DNA of 64,000 bases from Oscillospiraceae bacterium CM (GTDB lineage: Bacteria; Bacillota; Clostridia; Oscillospirales; Oscillospiraceae), in NCBI GenBank assembly GCA_022870705.1, contig CP072107.1, forward strand, positions 1,362,501 to 1,426,500, written 5' to 3'. The notes beneath the pieces are model-generated. The model ran no database searches, was not told the DNA's origin, and was given only the letters and a program-made list of their open reading frames with translations. Below, one piece after another: positions 15,563 to 23,932 of this stretch (the stretch's first letter is position 1; each line of letters opens with the position of its first letter). Made by a program: the position numbers and the translations under genes.

Positions 15563-17551
15563 ATGAAAGCAGCAGTCAGGACAGCTTCATACGGCAACGA
15601 GAGCATCTCGGCACTCAAGGGCGCAGACCGCGTTCGGAAACGGCCGGGCGTTATCTTCGGCTCGGACGGGCTAGAGGGCTGTGAGCACGCCGTTTTTGAG
15701 ATTCTGAGTAACGCCATCGACGAAGCCCGCGAGGGGTTTGGCACCGTCATCACCGTTACGCGGTATGCGGATCAATCCATCGAGGTGGAGGACTTTGGCC
15801 GCGGCTGCCCCGTTGACTGGAACACGACAGAAAACCGCTATAACTGGGAGCTTGTCTTCTGCGAGCTGTACGCGGGCGGCAAGTATCAAAACGCCGAGGG
15901 CGAAAATTATGAATACTCTTTAGGCCTCAATGGCCTCGGTTCCTGCGCCACACAGTATTCGTCGGCATACATGGACGTCGTCGTCTGGCGCGAAGGCAAA
16001 AAATTTAGCCTCCGCTTTGAAAAGGGCGAAAATGTGGGCGGTCTGCAAACCGAAGCGTTTAGCGGTAAGCGCACGGGAACGCTCGTCCGTTGGAAACCGG
16101 ACCTTGACGTCTTCACGGACATTGCTATTCCGGCGGCATTCTTTCTTGATACCCTCAAGCGACAAGCCGTCGTCAACGCCGGCGTCACGTTCCGGTTCCG
16201 CAATCAGACTGCAAGCGGTTTTGAGACAACGGAATTTTTATATCAAAACGGCATCACCGATTACGTCACCGAGCTCTGCGGTGACGACGCTTTAACGCAG
16301 CCCTGCTTTATTGAGTCTGAGCGGCGCGGGCGCGACCGCGCGGACAAGCCGGAATATAAGGTGAAGCTCTCGGCCGCCTTCTGCTTTTCAAACAAGGTCA
16401 ACGTGATCGAGTATTACCACAACTCCTCCTGGCTGGAGCACGGCGGCGCGCCGGAAAAGGCTGCGAAAAGCGCCTTTGTCTCCGAGGTTGATGCGTACCT
16501 GAAAAAGACGGGGAAATATCAGAAAAACGAGAGCAAAATCAGCTTTAATGATATCCAAGATTGCCTGATTCTCATCACCAACTGCTTTTCAACACAGACA
16601 TCGTATGAAAATCAGACAAAAAAAGCTATCACGAACAAGTTTATTCAAGAGGCGATGACGGACTTCTTCCGCAGCCAGCTGGAGGTTTATTTCATCGAGC
16701 ACAAGGCGGAAGCCGACCGCGTCGCCGAGCAGGTGCTCGTCAACAAACGAAGCCGCGAGCAGGCGGAAAAGGCGCGGCTGAACATTAAGAAAAAGCTATC
16801 CGGTGCAATTGACCTCACAAGCCGGATTCAAAAATTCGTCGACTGCCGGTCTAAAGACTTGTCACAACGAGAAATTTACATTGTTGAGGGCGACAGCGCC
16901 CTCGGCGCGTGCAAGCTCTCCCGCGATGCCGAGTTCCAGGGTATTATTCCGGTGCGCGGCAAAATTCTCAATTGTTTAAAAGCCGACTATGATAAAATTT
17001 TCAAAAACGATATCATCACCGATCTCATCAAGGTTCTTGGCTGCGGCGTCGAAGTCAACAACAAGCACTCCAAAGACCTCTCCACCTTTGATTTGGGCGC
17101 CCTGCGCTGGCACCGCGTCATCATCTGCACGGATGCCGACTATGACGGCTATCAGATCAGGACGCTGATTTTAACGATGCTCTACCGCCTCGTTCCGACG
17201 CTCATACAAGAAGGGTTTGTCTACATCGCGGAGTCGCCCCTGTATGAAATCGTCTGCCAGGGCAAAACATATTTTGCGTATTCCGACCGCGAAAAAGCGG
17301 ATATTGTCAGCGGTTTTAACGGGGCGAAGCACACGGTCAGCCGGTCGAAGGGGCTTGGTGAAAACGACCCAGACATGATGTGGCTGACGACAATGAATCC
17401 GGCGACAAGACGGCTTATCAAGGTCATGCCGACGGATGCGCAAGCGACAAGCGCGGCTTTTGACCTCCTCCTCGGCGATAATCTCGCCGGGCGGAAGGAT
17501 TTTATTTCAGAAAACGGCTACAAGTATCTTGATGCCGCGGATATTTCGTAG
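15563..17551 (+). CDS. Type IIA DNA topoisomerase, ATPase/TOPRIM subunit (GyrB/ParE-like)
   Basis: 662 residues. A GHKL ATPase domain is at the N-terminus (EILSNAIDEA for the catalytic Glu and Asn, DFGRG in place of the usual DNGRG, GLNGLGSC as the Gly-rich lid). Next come a transducer domain and a TOPRIM domain with EGDSALGACK and DADYDGYQI, then the C-terminal SKGLGENDPDMMW that corresponds to the YKGLGEM core of GyrB. The substitutions (DFG, DADYDG) mark it as a divergent paralogue rather than the housekeeping GyrB. Together with the downstream A subunit it would cut and pass duplex DNA with ATP. Whether it acts as topoisomerase IV is not certain. Confidence 0.85.
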   Translation: MKAAVRTASYGNESISALKGADRVRKRPGVIFGSDGLEGCEHAVFEILSNAIDEAREGFGTVITVTRYADQSIEVEDFGRGCPVDWNTTENRYNWELVFCELYAGGKYQNAEGENYEYSLGLNGLGSCATQYSSAYMDVVVWREGKKFSLRFEKGENVGGLQTEAFSGKRTGTLVRWKPDLDVFTDIAIPAAFFLDTLKRQAVVNAGVTFRFRNQTASGFETTEFLYQNGITDYVTELCGDDALTQPCFIESERRGRDRADKPEYKVKLSAAFCFSNKVNVIEYYHNSSWLEHGGAPEKAAKSAFVSEVDAYLKKTGKYQKNESKISFNDIQDCLILITNCFSTQTSYENQTKKAITNKFIQEAMTDFFRSQLEVYFIEHKAEADRVAEQVLVNKRSREQAEKARLNIKKKLSGAIDLTSRIQKFVDCRSKDLSQREIYIVEGDSALGACKLSRDAEFQGIIPVRGKILNCLKADYDKIFKNDIITDLIKVLGCGVEVNNKHSKDLSTFDLGALRWHRVIICTDADYDGYQIRTLILTMLYRLVPTLIQEGFVYIAESPLYEIVCQGKTYFAYSDREKADIVSGFNGAKHTVSRSKGLGENDPDMMWLTTMNPATRRLIKVMPTDAQATSAAFDLLLGDNLAGRKDFISENGYKYLDAADIS

Positions 17552-17577
17552 CAGAGGCGAATCTTGTATGCACCCTA

Positions 17578-17880
17578 AGATGGGCAGACACAAGGTCTGC
17601 CTCGACGGTGGGGTGGCGCGTTTGATGCGGGAGTCGGACGGCCAATGGCCGTCCCTACGGCGAACGCTAACATCGGCGTGGGGTGAAGCCCCATACCGTA
17701 TCCGACCCGACAAGGGCAGAAGTGATACGGGCGAACGCAGTTCGCCCCTACGGTTTAAATCGGAACAGTTCCGAAGGCATGCTTCCCAAGGGGCGTGGGG
17801 TGAAGCCCCATACCGCATCCGCCTTACGGGGCATGGGGCGAAGCCCCATACCTTAATTGGGCGGCGGGCGGGATTTGAAT
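17578..17880 (+). repeat. Repeat cluster between the topoisomerase subunit genes
   Basis: Within the 485-base gap: family A copies at 17582-17607 (arms GGGCAGAC / GTCTGCC), 17637-17661 (arms GGACGGCC / GGCCGTCC) and 17729-17753 (arms GGGCGAAC / GTTCGCCC); two GGGGTGAAGCCCC hairpins at about 17678-17697 and 17797-17812; and a family C copy at 17833-17880 ending GGCGGGCGGGATTTGAA. All are in plus orientation. They lie inside what should be one transcription unit. Confidence 0.8.
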
Positions 17881-17912
17881 TTCAGTATGGTCGATGAGAA
17901 TGGAGGTTGTGT

Positions 17913-17942
17913 ATGAAAAAGGTTACGGCAGCACACGTTTAA
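17913..17942 (+). other. Nine-codon open frame with good ribosome binding site
   Basis: ATG at 17913 with GGAGGT eight bases upstream, reading MKKVTAAHV and then TAA. A CCTGCC / GGCAGG stem follows at 17952-17976. It could be a leader peptide that tunes expression of the downstream topoisomerase A subunit, or the remnant of a lost gene. Coding is not proven. Confidence 0.3.
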
Positions 17943-18036
17943 CCTCTATTCCCCTGCCGGTTGTTCAGCATGGCAGGTTAAGATATATTTAGACACTGAA
18001 ACAACCGCGTTTATCCTGATTTAAAGGGGTTATCGA

Positions 18037-20274
18037 ATGGCTAAAAAGAGACAGGCCGACGACAACAAATCAATAAACCCCAATGTTGTAGGACTTCGTG
18101 CCGAGGTATTGGAGCAGCCCATTACCGACACGCTGGAAGTCAACTATATGCCATATGCCATGAGCGTTATCGTCTCGCGCGCCATCCCGGAGATTGACGG
18201 CTTCAAACCGTCGCACCGGAAGCTTTTGTACACGATGTATAAAATGGGCCTTCTTCAGGGTGCGCGGACGAAATCGGCCAACATCGTCGGCCAGACGATG
18301 CGCCTGAATCCACACGGCGACGCGGCGATTTACGACACGATGGTGCGCCTTTCGAAGGGCTATGAGGCGCTTTTAACACCGTTTGTCGACTCCAAGGGCA
18401 ACTTTGGCAAGGTCTACTCCCGCGATATGGCGTGCGCCGCGTCGCGTTATACGGAGGCCAAGCTCTCTTCCATCTGCGCCGAGCTGTTCCGCGATATTGA
18501 GCGCGATACCGTTGATTTTATCGACAACTATGACGGCACAATGACGGAGCCGACGCTATTGCCGACAACGTTCCCGAACGTTCTCGTCAGCGCCAACACG
18601 GGCATTGCCGTCGGCATGGCATCAAACATCTGCGGCTTTAACCTCACAGAGGTTTGCCAAACGGCGATTGACTTTATCGCCGACCCGAACCACCCGCTCC
18701 TGTCGACACTAAAGGCCCCTGATTTCCCAACGGGCGGCGAGCTTCTCTACAACGCCGCGGAGCTTGAGGCCATTTATAAAACGGGCCGCGGGACCATCAA
18801 GGTTCGCTCGCGGTGGCGTTATTTAAAGCAGGAAAACCTGATTGAGGTTTATGAGCTGCCGTACACGACGACGGCGGAGGCCGTCATTGACAAGGTCGCC
18901 GAGCTTGTGAAATCCGGGCGCGTGCGCGAGATTGCCGACATGCGCGACGAGACCGACTTAAACGGCCTGAAGCTCACGATTGATCTCAAGCGCGGGACTG
19001 ACCCCGACAAGCTGATGGCCAAGCTTTTTAAGCTCACGCCGCTGCTCGACAGCTTCTCATGTAACTTTAACATTCTCATCGGCGGGATGCCGCGCGTGCT
19101 TGGCGTCACCGAAATCCTTGAGGAGTGGCTTGCCTGGCGGACGGGCTGCGTGAAGCGGCGCGTTTACAGCGAGCTGACGAAAAAGAAGGAAAAGCTGCAT
19201 CTCTTATACGGCCTCGGAAAAATCCTTTTGGACATTGACCGTGCTATTGCCATCATCCGAGGCACGGAGGAAGAGGCCGAGGTCGTGCCGAACCTCATGA
19301 TCGGCTTCGGCATTGACAACGTGCAGGCGGAATATGTGGCGGAAATCAAGCTGCGGAATATTAACCGGGAATACATTTTAAAGCGCACCGAGGAAACAAG
19401 TTCTCTGGAAAATGACATCCGAGACCTTGAAGAGACGCTTGGCAGCACAAGGCGCATTAAGGCTATCATTATTGACGAGCTGAAGGCCGTTATCAAGAAG
19501 CACGGGCAGGAGCGGAAAACAGCCATCGTCTACGACGACGAGACAGAGGAGCTTTTGGAGGACGAGCAGGTTCTCGATTACCCAGTCTGCGTTTTCCTCT
19601 CGCGCGAGGGGTACTTTAAAAAGATCACACCCTTGTCGCTTCGGATGGGCGGCGACCAGAAATACAAGGAGTCGGACGGGCCGTTTCTGTCGTTTGAGTC
19701 ACAGAATAAAAACGATCTGCTCATCTTTACCGACCGGCAGCAGGTATATAAAGCGCGGCTGCGCGACTTTGAGGATACGAAAGCCTCCGTCCTCGGCACG
19801 TATCTCCCAACCGCTTTACAGATGGACGAGGGCGAGAGCGTTTTATACGTCATAGACCCCGGCGATTATTCGGGCCACGTGCTCTTCTTCTTTGAAAACG
19901 GCAAGGCCGCGCGCGTCGAGCTCTCTGCTTACGCCACTAAAACAAACCGCAAAAAGCTGACGGGTGCTTATGCCGCGTCAAGCCCGCTTGCCTCGATCAT
20001 GCACCTGACGGCTGAGCATGAAATCGCCGTGTATTCCACCGAGGGGCGCGTTATCGTCTTCTCCTCTTCCCTGCTTGCGCCGAAGACGACACGCTCGACC
20101 ATCGGCGTTGGTGTTTTAACGCTCAAGCGGCAATACAAGCTCGCGCGGGCACAGTTTTTGGAAGAGACGGCCATTAAAAATAAACCGCGCTACCGCGTCG
20201 CCCGTATTCCGGCGGCCGGGGCACTCTTAAAAGAAGAAGACCTTGAAGAACAGCAGCTGACGCTCAATATTTAA
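18037..20274 (+). CDS. Type IIA DNA topoisomerase, cleavage subunit (GyrA/ParC-like)
   Basis: 745 residues. The N-terminal breakage-reunion domain starts with AMSVIVSRAIPEIDGFKPSHRKLLY. The quinolone-resistance region is HGDAAIYDTM and the catalytic tyrosine is Tyr138 in AASRYTEAKL. A coiled-coil segment lies at about 370-480, then a shortened C-terminal beta-pinwheel (blades near VCVFLSREGYFKKI, NDLLIFTDRQQVYKAR and GHVLFFFENGKAARVE). Length and blade number fall below typical GyrA. It is the partner of the B subunit 485 bases upstream. AAAGGGG precedes the ATG. Confidence 0.88.
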   Translation: MAKKRQADDNKSINPNVVGLRAEVLEQPITDTLEVNYMPYAMSVIVSRAIPEIDGFKPSHRKLLYTMYKMGLLQGARTKSANIVGQTMRLNPHGDAAIYDTMVRLSKGYEALLTPFVDSKGNFGKVYSRDMACAASRYTEAKLSSICAELFRDIERDTVDFIDNYDGTMTEPTLLPTTFPNVLVSANTGIAVGMASNICGFNLTEVCQTAIDFIADPNHPLLSTLKAPDFPTGGELLYNAAELEAIYKTGRGTIKVRSRWRYLKQENLIEVYELPYTTTAEAVIDKVAELVKSGRVREIADMRDETDLNGLKLTIDLKRGTDPDKLMAKLFKLTPLLDSFSCNFNILIGGMPRVLGVTEILEEWLAWRTGCVKRRVYSELTKKKEKLHLLYGLGKILLDIDRAIAIIRGTEEEAEVVPNLMIGFGIDNVQAEYVAEIKLRNINREYILKRTEETSSLENDIRDLEETLGSTRRIKAIIIDELKAVIKKHGQERKTAIVYDDETEELLEDEQVLDYPVCVFLSREGYFKKITPLSLRMGGDQKYKESDGPFLSFESQNKNDLLIFTDRQQVYKARLRDFEDTKASVLGTYLPTALQMDEGESVLYVIDPGDYSGHVLFFFENGKAARVELSAYATKTNRKKLTGAYAASSPLASIMHLTAEHEIAVYSTEGRVIVFSSSLLAPKTTRSTIGVGVLTLKRQYKLARAQFLEETAIKNKPRYRVARIPAAGALLKEEDLEEQQLTLNI

Positions 20275-20294
20275 TTCACGGAGGAGGCATAGCG

Positions 20295-21458
20295 ATGGTC
20301 AGGCGGCTTTTGTCCTTACTGCTCACCGGCGCGCTTTTGACAGCCGCTGTCGGCTGCGCCTCAATCCTGAACGGGCAGACCTCCTCCGTGACGCGAAGCG
20401 TAGAAACCGTTAGTCCCTCGCCGAGCGGCCCTGTGACGGCCGACTCGTATGACACGCTTGTGACAGCCATCCTCGGACTCATCGAAACCCGTGAGGAAAA
20501 AGGCGACATTCGTGTCGATATTTACACCGGAGACCTCAAAGCCGATGTGGACCGCGCCGTCAGCGATATCCCAAAAAACACGCCGCTCGGCGCATACGCT
20601 GTGTCATCATTAAGCGGCAGCGTCACCACAACAGACGCGTTTAATAGTGTTGAAGTCCGCATCACGTATAAAAACATCACGAAGGAACAGCTGCAAAATA
20701 TAACGACCGTTTCGACGGAACGATATCTCAAGTCTGTGCTCCACACGTCGCTCACAAACGGCGCTGTGACGACGGCTGTAAATGCAAAAGGCCTCTCACT
20801 CACATCTGACGCGGCAAAAAGTCTTGTCACGGCTGTGTATAATGAAAACCCGTCTGACATTGTCATGCTGCCGACGACATCGCTCGCCTTTTATCCCGAC
20901 ACCGATACGGGCGGAGACAAAATTGTCGTCTTCACCTTCAGTTATCGGTATGGGGCCAGCACCTTAAAGGCCATGGAAAAAACGCTTCAAAGCGCCGTTG
21001 AGCGCATTTGCAGCGCCGTTTCCGGGACGCGAGACGGCGATATCCTCCTGGCGCTCTGCCAAAAGCTCATGGTGACCGTTACGTATAGCACCGAGCCGGT
21101 TATGACGGCGGAGGAAAAGACGCCGATAGCACCGAACACCGCGTATGACGCTCTGATTACGGGCGTTGCCGACAGCAGCGGGTACGCCAGAGCCTTCAAC
21201 GCGCTGTGCGACAAGCTTCGAATCCCGTGTGTTATTGTCAGCGGCACTTTCGCCGGGCAGGCACACACATGGAACATCGTCACCCTCGATGGGCACGCTT
21301 ATCATATCGACGTAAGCCAATGCGACGAAAACGGCATTGCTGCTGCATTTCTAAAAAATGATACGGAAATGAAGAATTCTTCTTATAGTTGGGATACAGC
21401 GCACTATGCGGTCTGCGACGGGCCGCTGACGTACCGCGATTTTTACGCGCATACGTGA
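20295..21458 (+). CDS. Lipoprotein with transglutaminase-like domain lacking the catalytic Cys
   Basis: 387 residues. A signal peptide is followed by a lipobox-like AAVGC at about residue 20. A helical and beta region of unknown type spans about 45-270. A transglutaminase/protease-fold domain then covers about 280-365. The family's GxCxGYA motif reads DSSGYARAF, so the nucleophile position is Ser294. The His (His324 in AHTWNIV) and Asp (Asp339 in YHIDVS) of the triad remain. Relatives with this architecture are cell-surface proteins; this one may bind rather than cleave. It starts 20 bases after the topoisomerase A stop with GGAGG, so it may be co-transcribed. Confidence 0.75.
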   Translation: MVRRLLSLLLTGALLTAAVGCASILNGQTSSVTRSVETVSPSPSGPVTADSYDTLVTAILGLIETREEKGDIRVDIYTGDLKADVDRAVSDIPKNTPLGAYAVSSLSGSVTTTDAFNSVEVRITYKNITKEQLQNITTVSTERYLKSVLHTSLTNGAVTTAVNAKGLSLTSDAAKSLVTAVYNENPSDIVMLPTTSLAFYPDTDTGGDKIVVFTFSYRYGASTLKAMEKTLQSAVERICSAVSGTRDGDILLALCQKLMVTVTYSTEPVMTAEEKTPIAPNTAYDALITGVADSSGYARAFNALCDKLRIPCVIVSGTFAGQAHTWNIVTLDGHAYHIDVSQCDENGIAAAFLKNDTEMKNSSYSWDTAHYAVCDGPLTYRDFYAHT

Positions 21459-21498
21459 TGGTTGAAAGTGATTTGATGATGGAAAGGCGGCAACAGTG

Positions 21499-21957
21499 AT
21501 GGGCGGAGAAATCAGGCATTTTCGACGCAGGCTTTTCGGCGGCTTTGACGGTAACGACGTCATGCGGTATATTGAAGAGCTGGCCGCGCAGCGCAACAAG
21601 TATAAACTGACGGGAGATCGGCTGGAAGCGGAGCTGAAAAATCTCAATGCCGAGATCCGTCGTCTTCAGGGTGACTTGGATGAGGCTGACAGGCGGATTA
21701 TGGACATCAAGGTCAAGTCCCTCGAAGACGCCTCTGACAGTATTCAAACGCTTCAGGAGACGTATTCAAACATCAAAACCGAGATGGAAACGACAACCTC
21801 GACCATCTGCGAGGAATTGAGCAAATTAAACGGAACGCTTTCGCAGCTCTCCTCCGTCCTCGATAAGACGGGTGACCGTTTTTCGGAGCTTCAGACGACA
21901 ATGGAGCGCGAAAAAGCGGCGGCGCTGGCCGCCAGGCTCCCGAGGCTCAGCCATTGA
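21499..21957 (+). CDS. DivIVA-like coiled-coil protein, 152 aa
   Basis: The N-terminus (FRRRLFGGFDGNDVMRYIEELAAQ) resembles the membrane-binding start of DivIVA/GpsB proteins. It is followed by a continuous coiled coil to about residue 70 and a second helical region rich in Thr, Ser and Glu. Such proteins mark septa or poles and organise cell division or spore septation. ATG 21499 has AAAGGCGG upstream. The stop overlaps the TTG start of the next gene by three bases. Assignment to DivIVA rests on the short N-terminal pattern and coiled-coil shape. Confidence 0.6.
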   Translation: MGGEIRHFRRRLFGGFDGNDVMRYIEELAAQRNKYKLTGDRLEAELKNLNAEIRRLQGDLDEADRRIMDIKVKSLEDASDSIQTLQETYSNIKTEMETTTSTICEELSKLNGTLSQLSSVLDKTGDRFSELQTTMEREKAAALAARLPRLSH

Positions 21958-22508
21958 AAACTGTGACACTATCGGTTTCCGACCTGCGCGCAGCAGCGCC
22001 AAACCTGCACGCCGGTGATCGCGTTTTTCTGACCGGGACGGTTTACACAGCGCGTGACGCCGCCCACAAACGCCTGATTGCCCTGCTTGACGACGGCGCG
22101 GCGCTGCCGTTTGCCCTCAAAGACGCCGCCATCTATTATGCCGGGCCGACGCCAGGTCACGGCGATGTCAAAATCGGCGCCTGCGGGCCGACGACGTCCA
22201 GCCGGATGGACGGTTTTGCTCCGCGCCTTTATGACCTTGGTCTCGTCGCCACAATCGGCAAAGGTGAGCGGAGTGCCGCTGTCGCCGATGCCATCGTCCG
22301 AAACGGCGCTGTCTATCTCTGCGCTGTGGGCGGTGCGGGGGCGCTTATATCCTGTCATATTACGGACGCTCACGAAGTCGCCTTCCCGGAGCTTGGGTGT
22401 GAGTCCGTCAAGCGATTGTCTGTTGAGAATTTGCCGCTTATCGTGGCGCTTGACTGCCACGGCGGGGATATTTTCAAAGAGGGACGCACAATGTTTCGAA
22501 TCGGGTGA
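21954..22508 (+). CDS. Fumarate hydratase/tartrate dehydratase beta-subunit-like protein
   Basis: 184 residues matching the class I fumarase C-terminal (beta) domain: LHAGDRVFLTGTVYTARDAAHKR, IYYAGPTPG, KIGACGPTTSSRMD and TIGKGERS are family signatures. This subunit normally pairs with an iron-sulfur alpha subunit to hydrate fumarate or dehydrate tartrate. No alpha-subunit gene is adjacent, so it is either separately encoded or an orphan. The start is TTG at 21954, overlapping the previous stop (TTGA), with GAGG 12 bases upstream. The role beside a DivIVA-like gene is unexplained. Confidence 0.8.
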   Translation: MKTVTLSVSDLRAAAPNLHAGDRVFLTGTVYTARDAAHKRLIALLDDGAALPFALKDAAIYYAGPTPGHGDVKIGACGPTTSSRMDGFAPRLYDLGLVATIGKGERSAAVADAIVRNGAVYLCAVGGAGALISCHITDAHEVAFPELGCESVKRLSVENLPLIVALDCHGGDIFKEGRTMFRIG

Positions 22509-22523
22509 TTTTTTAGATAATAA

Positions 22524-22562
22524 TCAGCCCTGCCGCAGGTTCGGCAGGGCTGTTGTTGTTTT
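22524..22562 (+). terminator. Terminator after the fumarase-beta-like gene
   Basis: The stem CAGCCCTGCCG / CGGCAGGGCTG is followed by TTGTTGTTTT. Confidence 0.85.
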
Positions 22563-23012
22563 GGGGGGCGAAATGGTTGGAGATGGAATCCGCCCCAAAG
22601 GAAATGGCGCATATACCATCAAAGCGGACGGCCAATGGCCGTCCCTACCTTTTTCCCTCATCAGTCGCCTGCGGCGACAGCTTCCCCCAGGGGAAGCCTT
22701 TGACAAACCAATAGGCGTCATTCTGAGCGCGGTCCGCCCTACGGGGCGGTGAACGGACGGCCAATGGCCGTCCCAACGGCGTTCAGAAAAAGCGGGTGGA
22801 ATGTAGCGGTCGGTTTCCATGCCGACCCCTGCGGTTAATTGATGAGCGCACATGGACGCGGGCGGATATGGAATCCGCCCCTACGGGGGACGGGGCGAAG
22901 ACGCGGGCGATTGATAATCGCCCCTACGGGAGGGCGACGTGTTTATAATTTTGGGGGGTCATAGGGGCGCAGCCCCTATACCTTTATTGGGCGGTGGGTG
23001 GGAATTGAAATC
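22563..23012 (+). repeat. Large mixed repeat cluster downstream of argF
   Basis: This 450-base gap holds no gene. Family A copies: 22625-22649, 22755-22780, 22808-22833 (arms GGTCGG / CCGACC, tail CCTGCGG), 22860-22886 and 22905-22930. A family B copy lies at 22655-22701. A family C copy at 22951-23010 ends six bases from the argF stop. All are in plus orientation, opposite to argF transcription. Confidence 0.85.
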
Positions 23013-23014
23013 TA

Positions 23015-23932
23015 TTATTGGCCGCCCATGAGGAGGTACATGATCGCTTTTTGGACGTGGAGCCTGTTTTCCGCCTCGTCGAAAATTTCATCGGCGTGCG
23101 CTTCAAAGACTTTTTCGGTGATCTCCTCGCCCCGGTGGGCGGGCAGGCAGTGCTGAATCATGCAGCCGGGATTAGCCTGCGCCATAATATCATCATTGAC
23201 CTGATAGCCTTGAAATGCCTTCATCCGCGCTTCGGCCTCGCCCTCCATGCCCATGGAAGCCCAAACGTCCGTAAAAATGACGTCGGCACCTTTAGCAGCC
23301 TGTGCCGGTTTATTCGTCAGTTCAAATGTGACGCCGGTCTGGCGGGCGGCAAAATCGAGGATGGTCTGATGCGGCCTGTAATCATCCGGCGTCGCGACCG
23401 ACACATCCATCCCGCACAGGAGGGCGCCCGCGATGATAGAGTTTGCCATATTGTTGCCGTCGCCGATATAGCAGACCTTGAGGCCTCTGAGCTTTTTTTT
23501 ATGCTCGCGCACCGTCATAAGGTCGGCCAGCACCTGGCAGGGGTGCTCAAAATCGGTCAGGCCGTTGATGACGGGGATGGATGCGTGTTTGGCCAGCTGC
23601 TCGACCTCGTCCTGCTCATACGTGCGGATCATGATACAGTCGCAGTAGCGGCTTAGGACGCGGGCTGTGTCCTGAATTGGCTCACCGCGGCCAAGCTGGC
23701 TGTCGGCATTCGAGAGAAAAATCCCCTGACCGCCGAGCTGGAAGATGCCCGTTTCAAACGAGACGCGCGTGCGCGTGGAATTCTTAGAAAAGATCATGGC
23801 GAGCGTCTTCCCGGCTGGGAAATTATGGCGTTGCCCCGCTTTCTGCTCGGCCTTGAGACGGTCGGCCGTGTCGAGAATGTGCAGAATGTCGCCCTCCGTG
23901 AGGTCGATGAGCTTTAAGAGGTCTTTTTTCAT
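23015..23932 (-). CDS. argF: Ornithine carbamoyltransferase
   Basis: 305 residues, full length. It transfers the carbamoyl group from carbamoyl phosphate to ornithine to give citrulline. The carbamoyl-phosphate motif STRTRVSFE is near residue 52, the ornithine loop reads HCLPAHRGEE near 265, and IGDGNNMANS is the conserved central motif. It is the last gene of the arg cluster; its ATG overlaps the argD stop (ATGA). Carbamoyl phosphate can come from carAB about 17 kb away. A repeat cluster rather than a standard terminator follows. Confidence 0.97.
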   Translation of the reverse strand: MKKDLLKLIDLTEGDILHILDTADRLKAEQKAGQRHNFPAGKTLAMIFSKNSTRTRVSFETGIFQLGGQGIFLSNADSQLGRGEPIQDTARVLSRYCDCIMIRTYEQDEVEQLAKHASIPVINGLTDFEHPCQVLADLMTVREHKKKLRGLKVCYIGDGNNMANSIIAGALLCGMDVSVATPDDYRPHQTILDFAARQTGVTFELTNKPAQAAKGADVIFTDVWASMGMEGEAEARMKAFQGYQVNDDIMAQANPGCMIQHCLPAHRGEEITEKVFEAHADEIFDEAENRLHVQKAIMYLLMGGQ

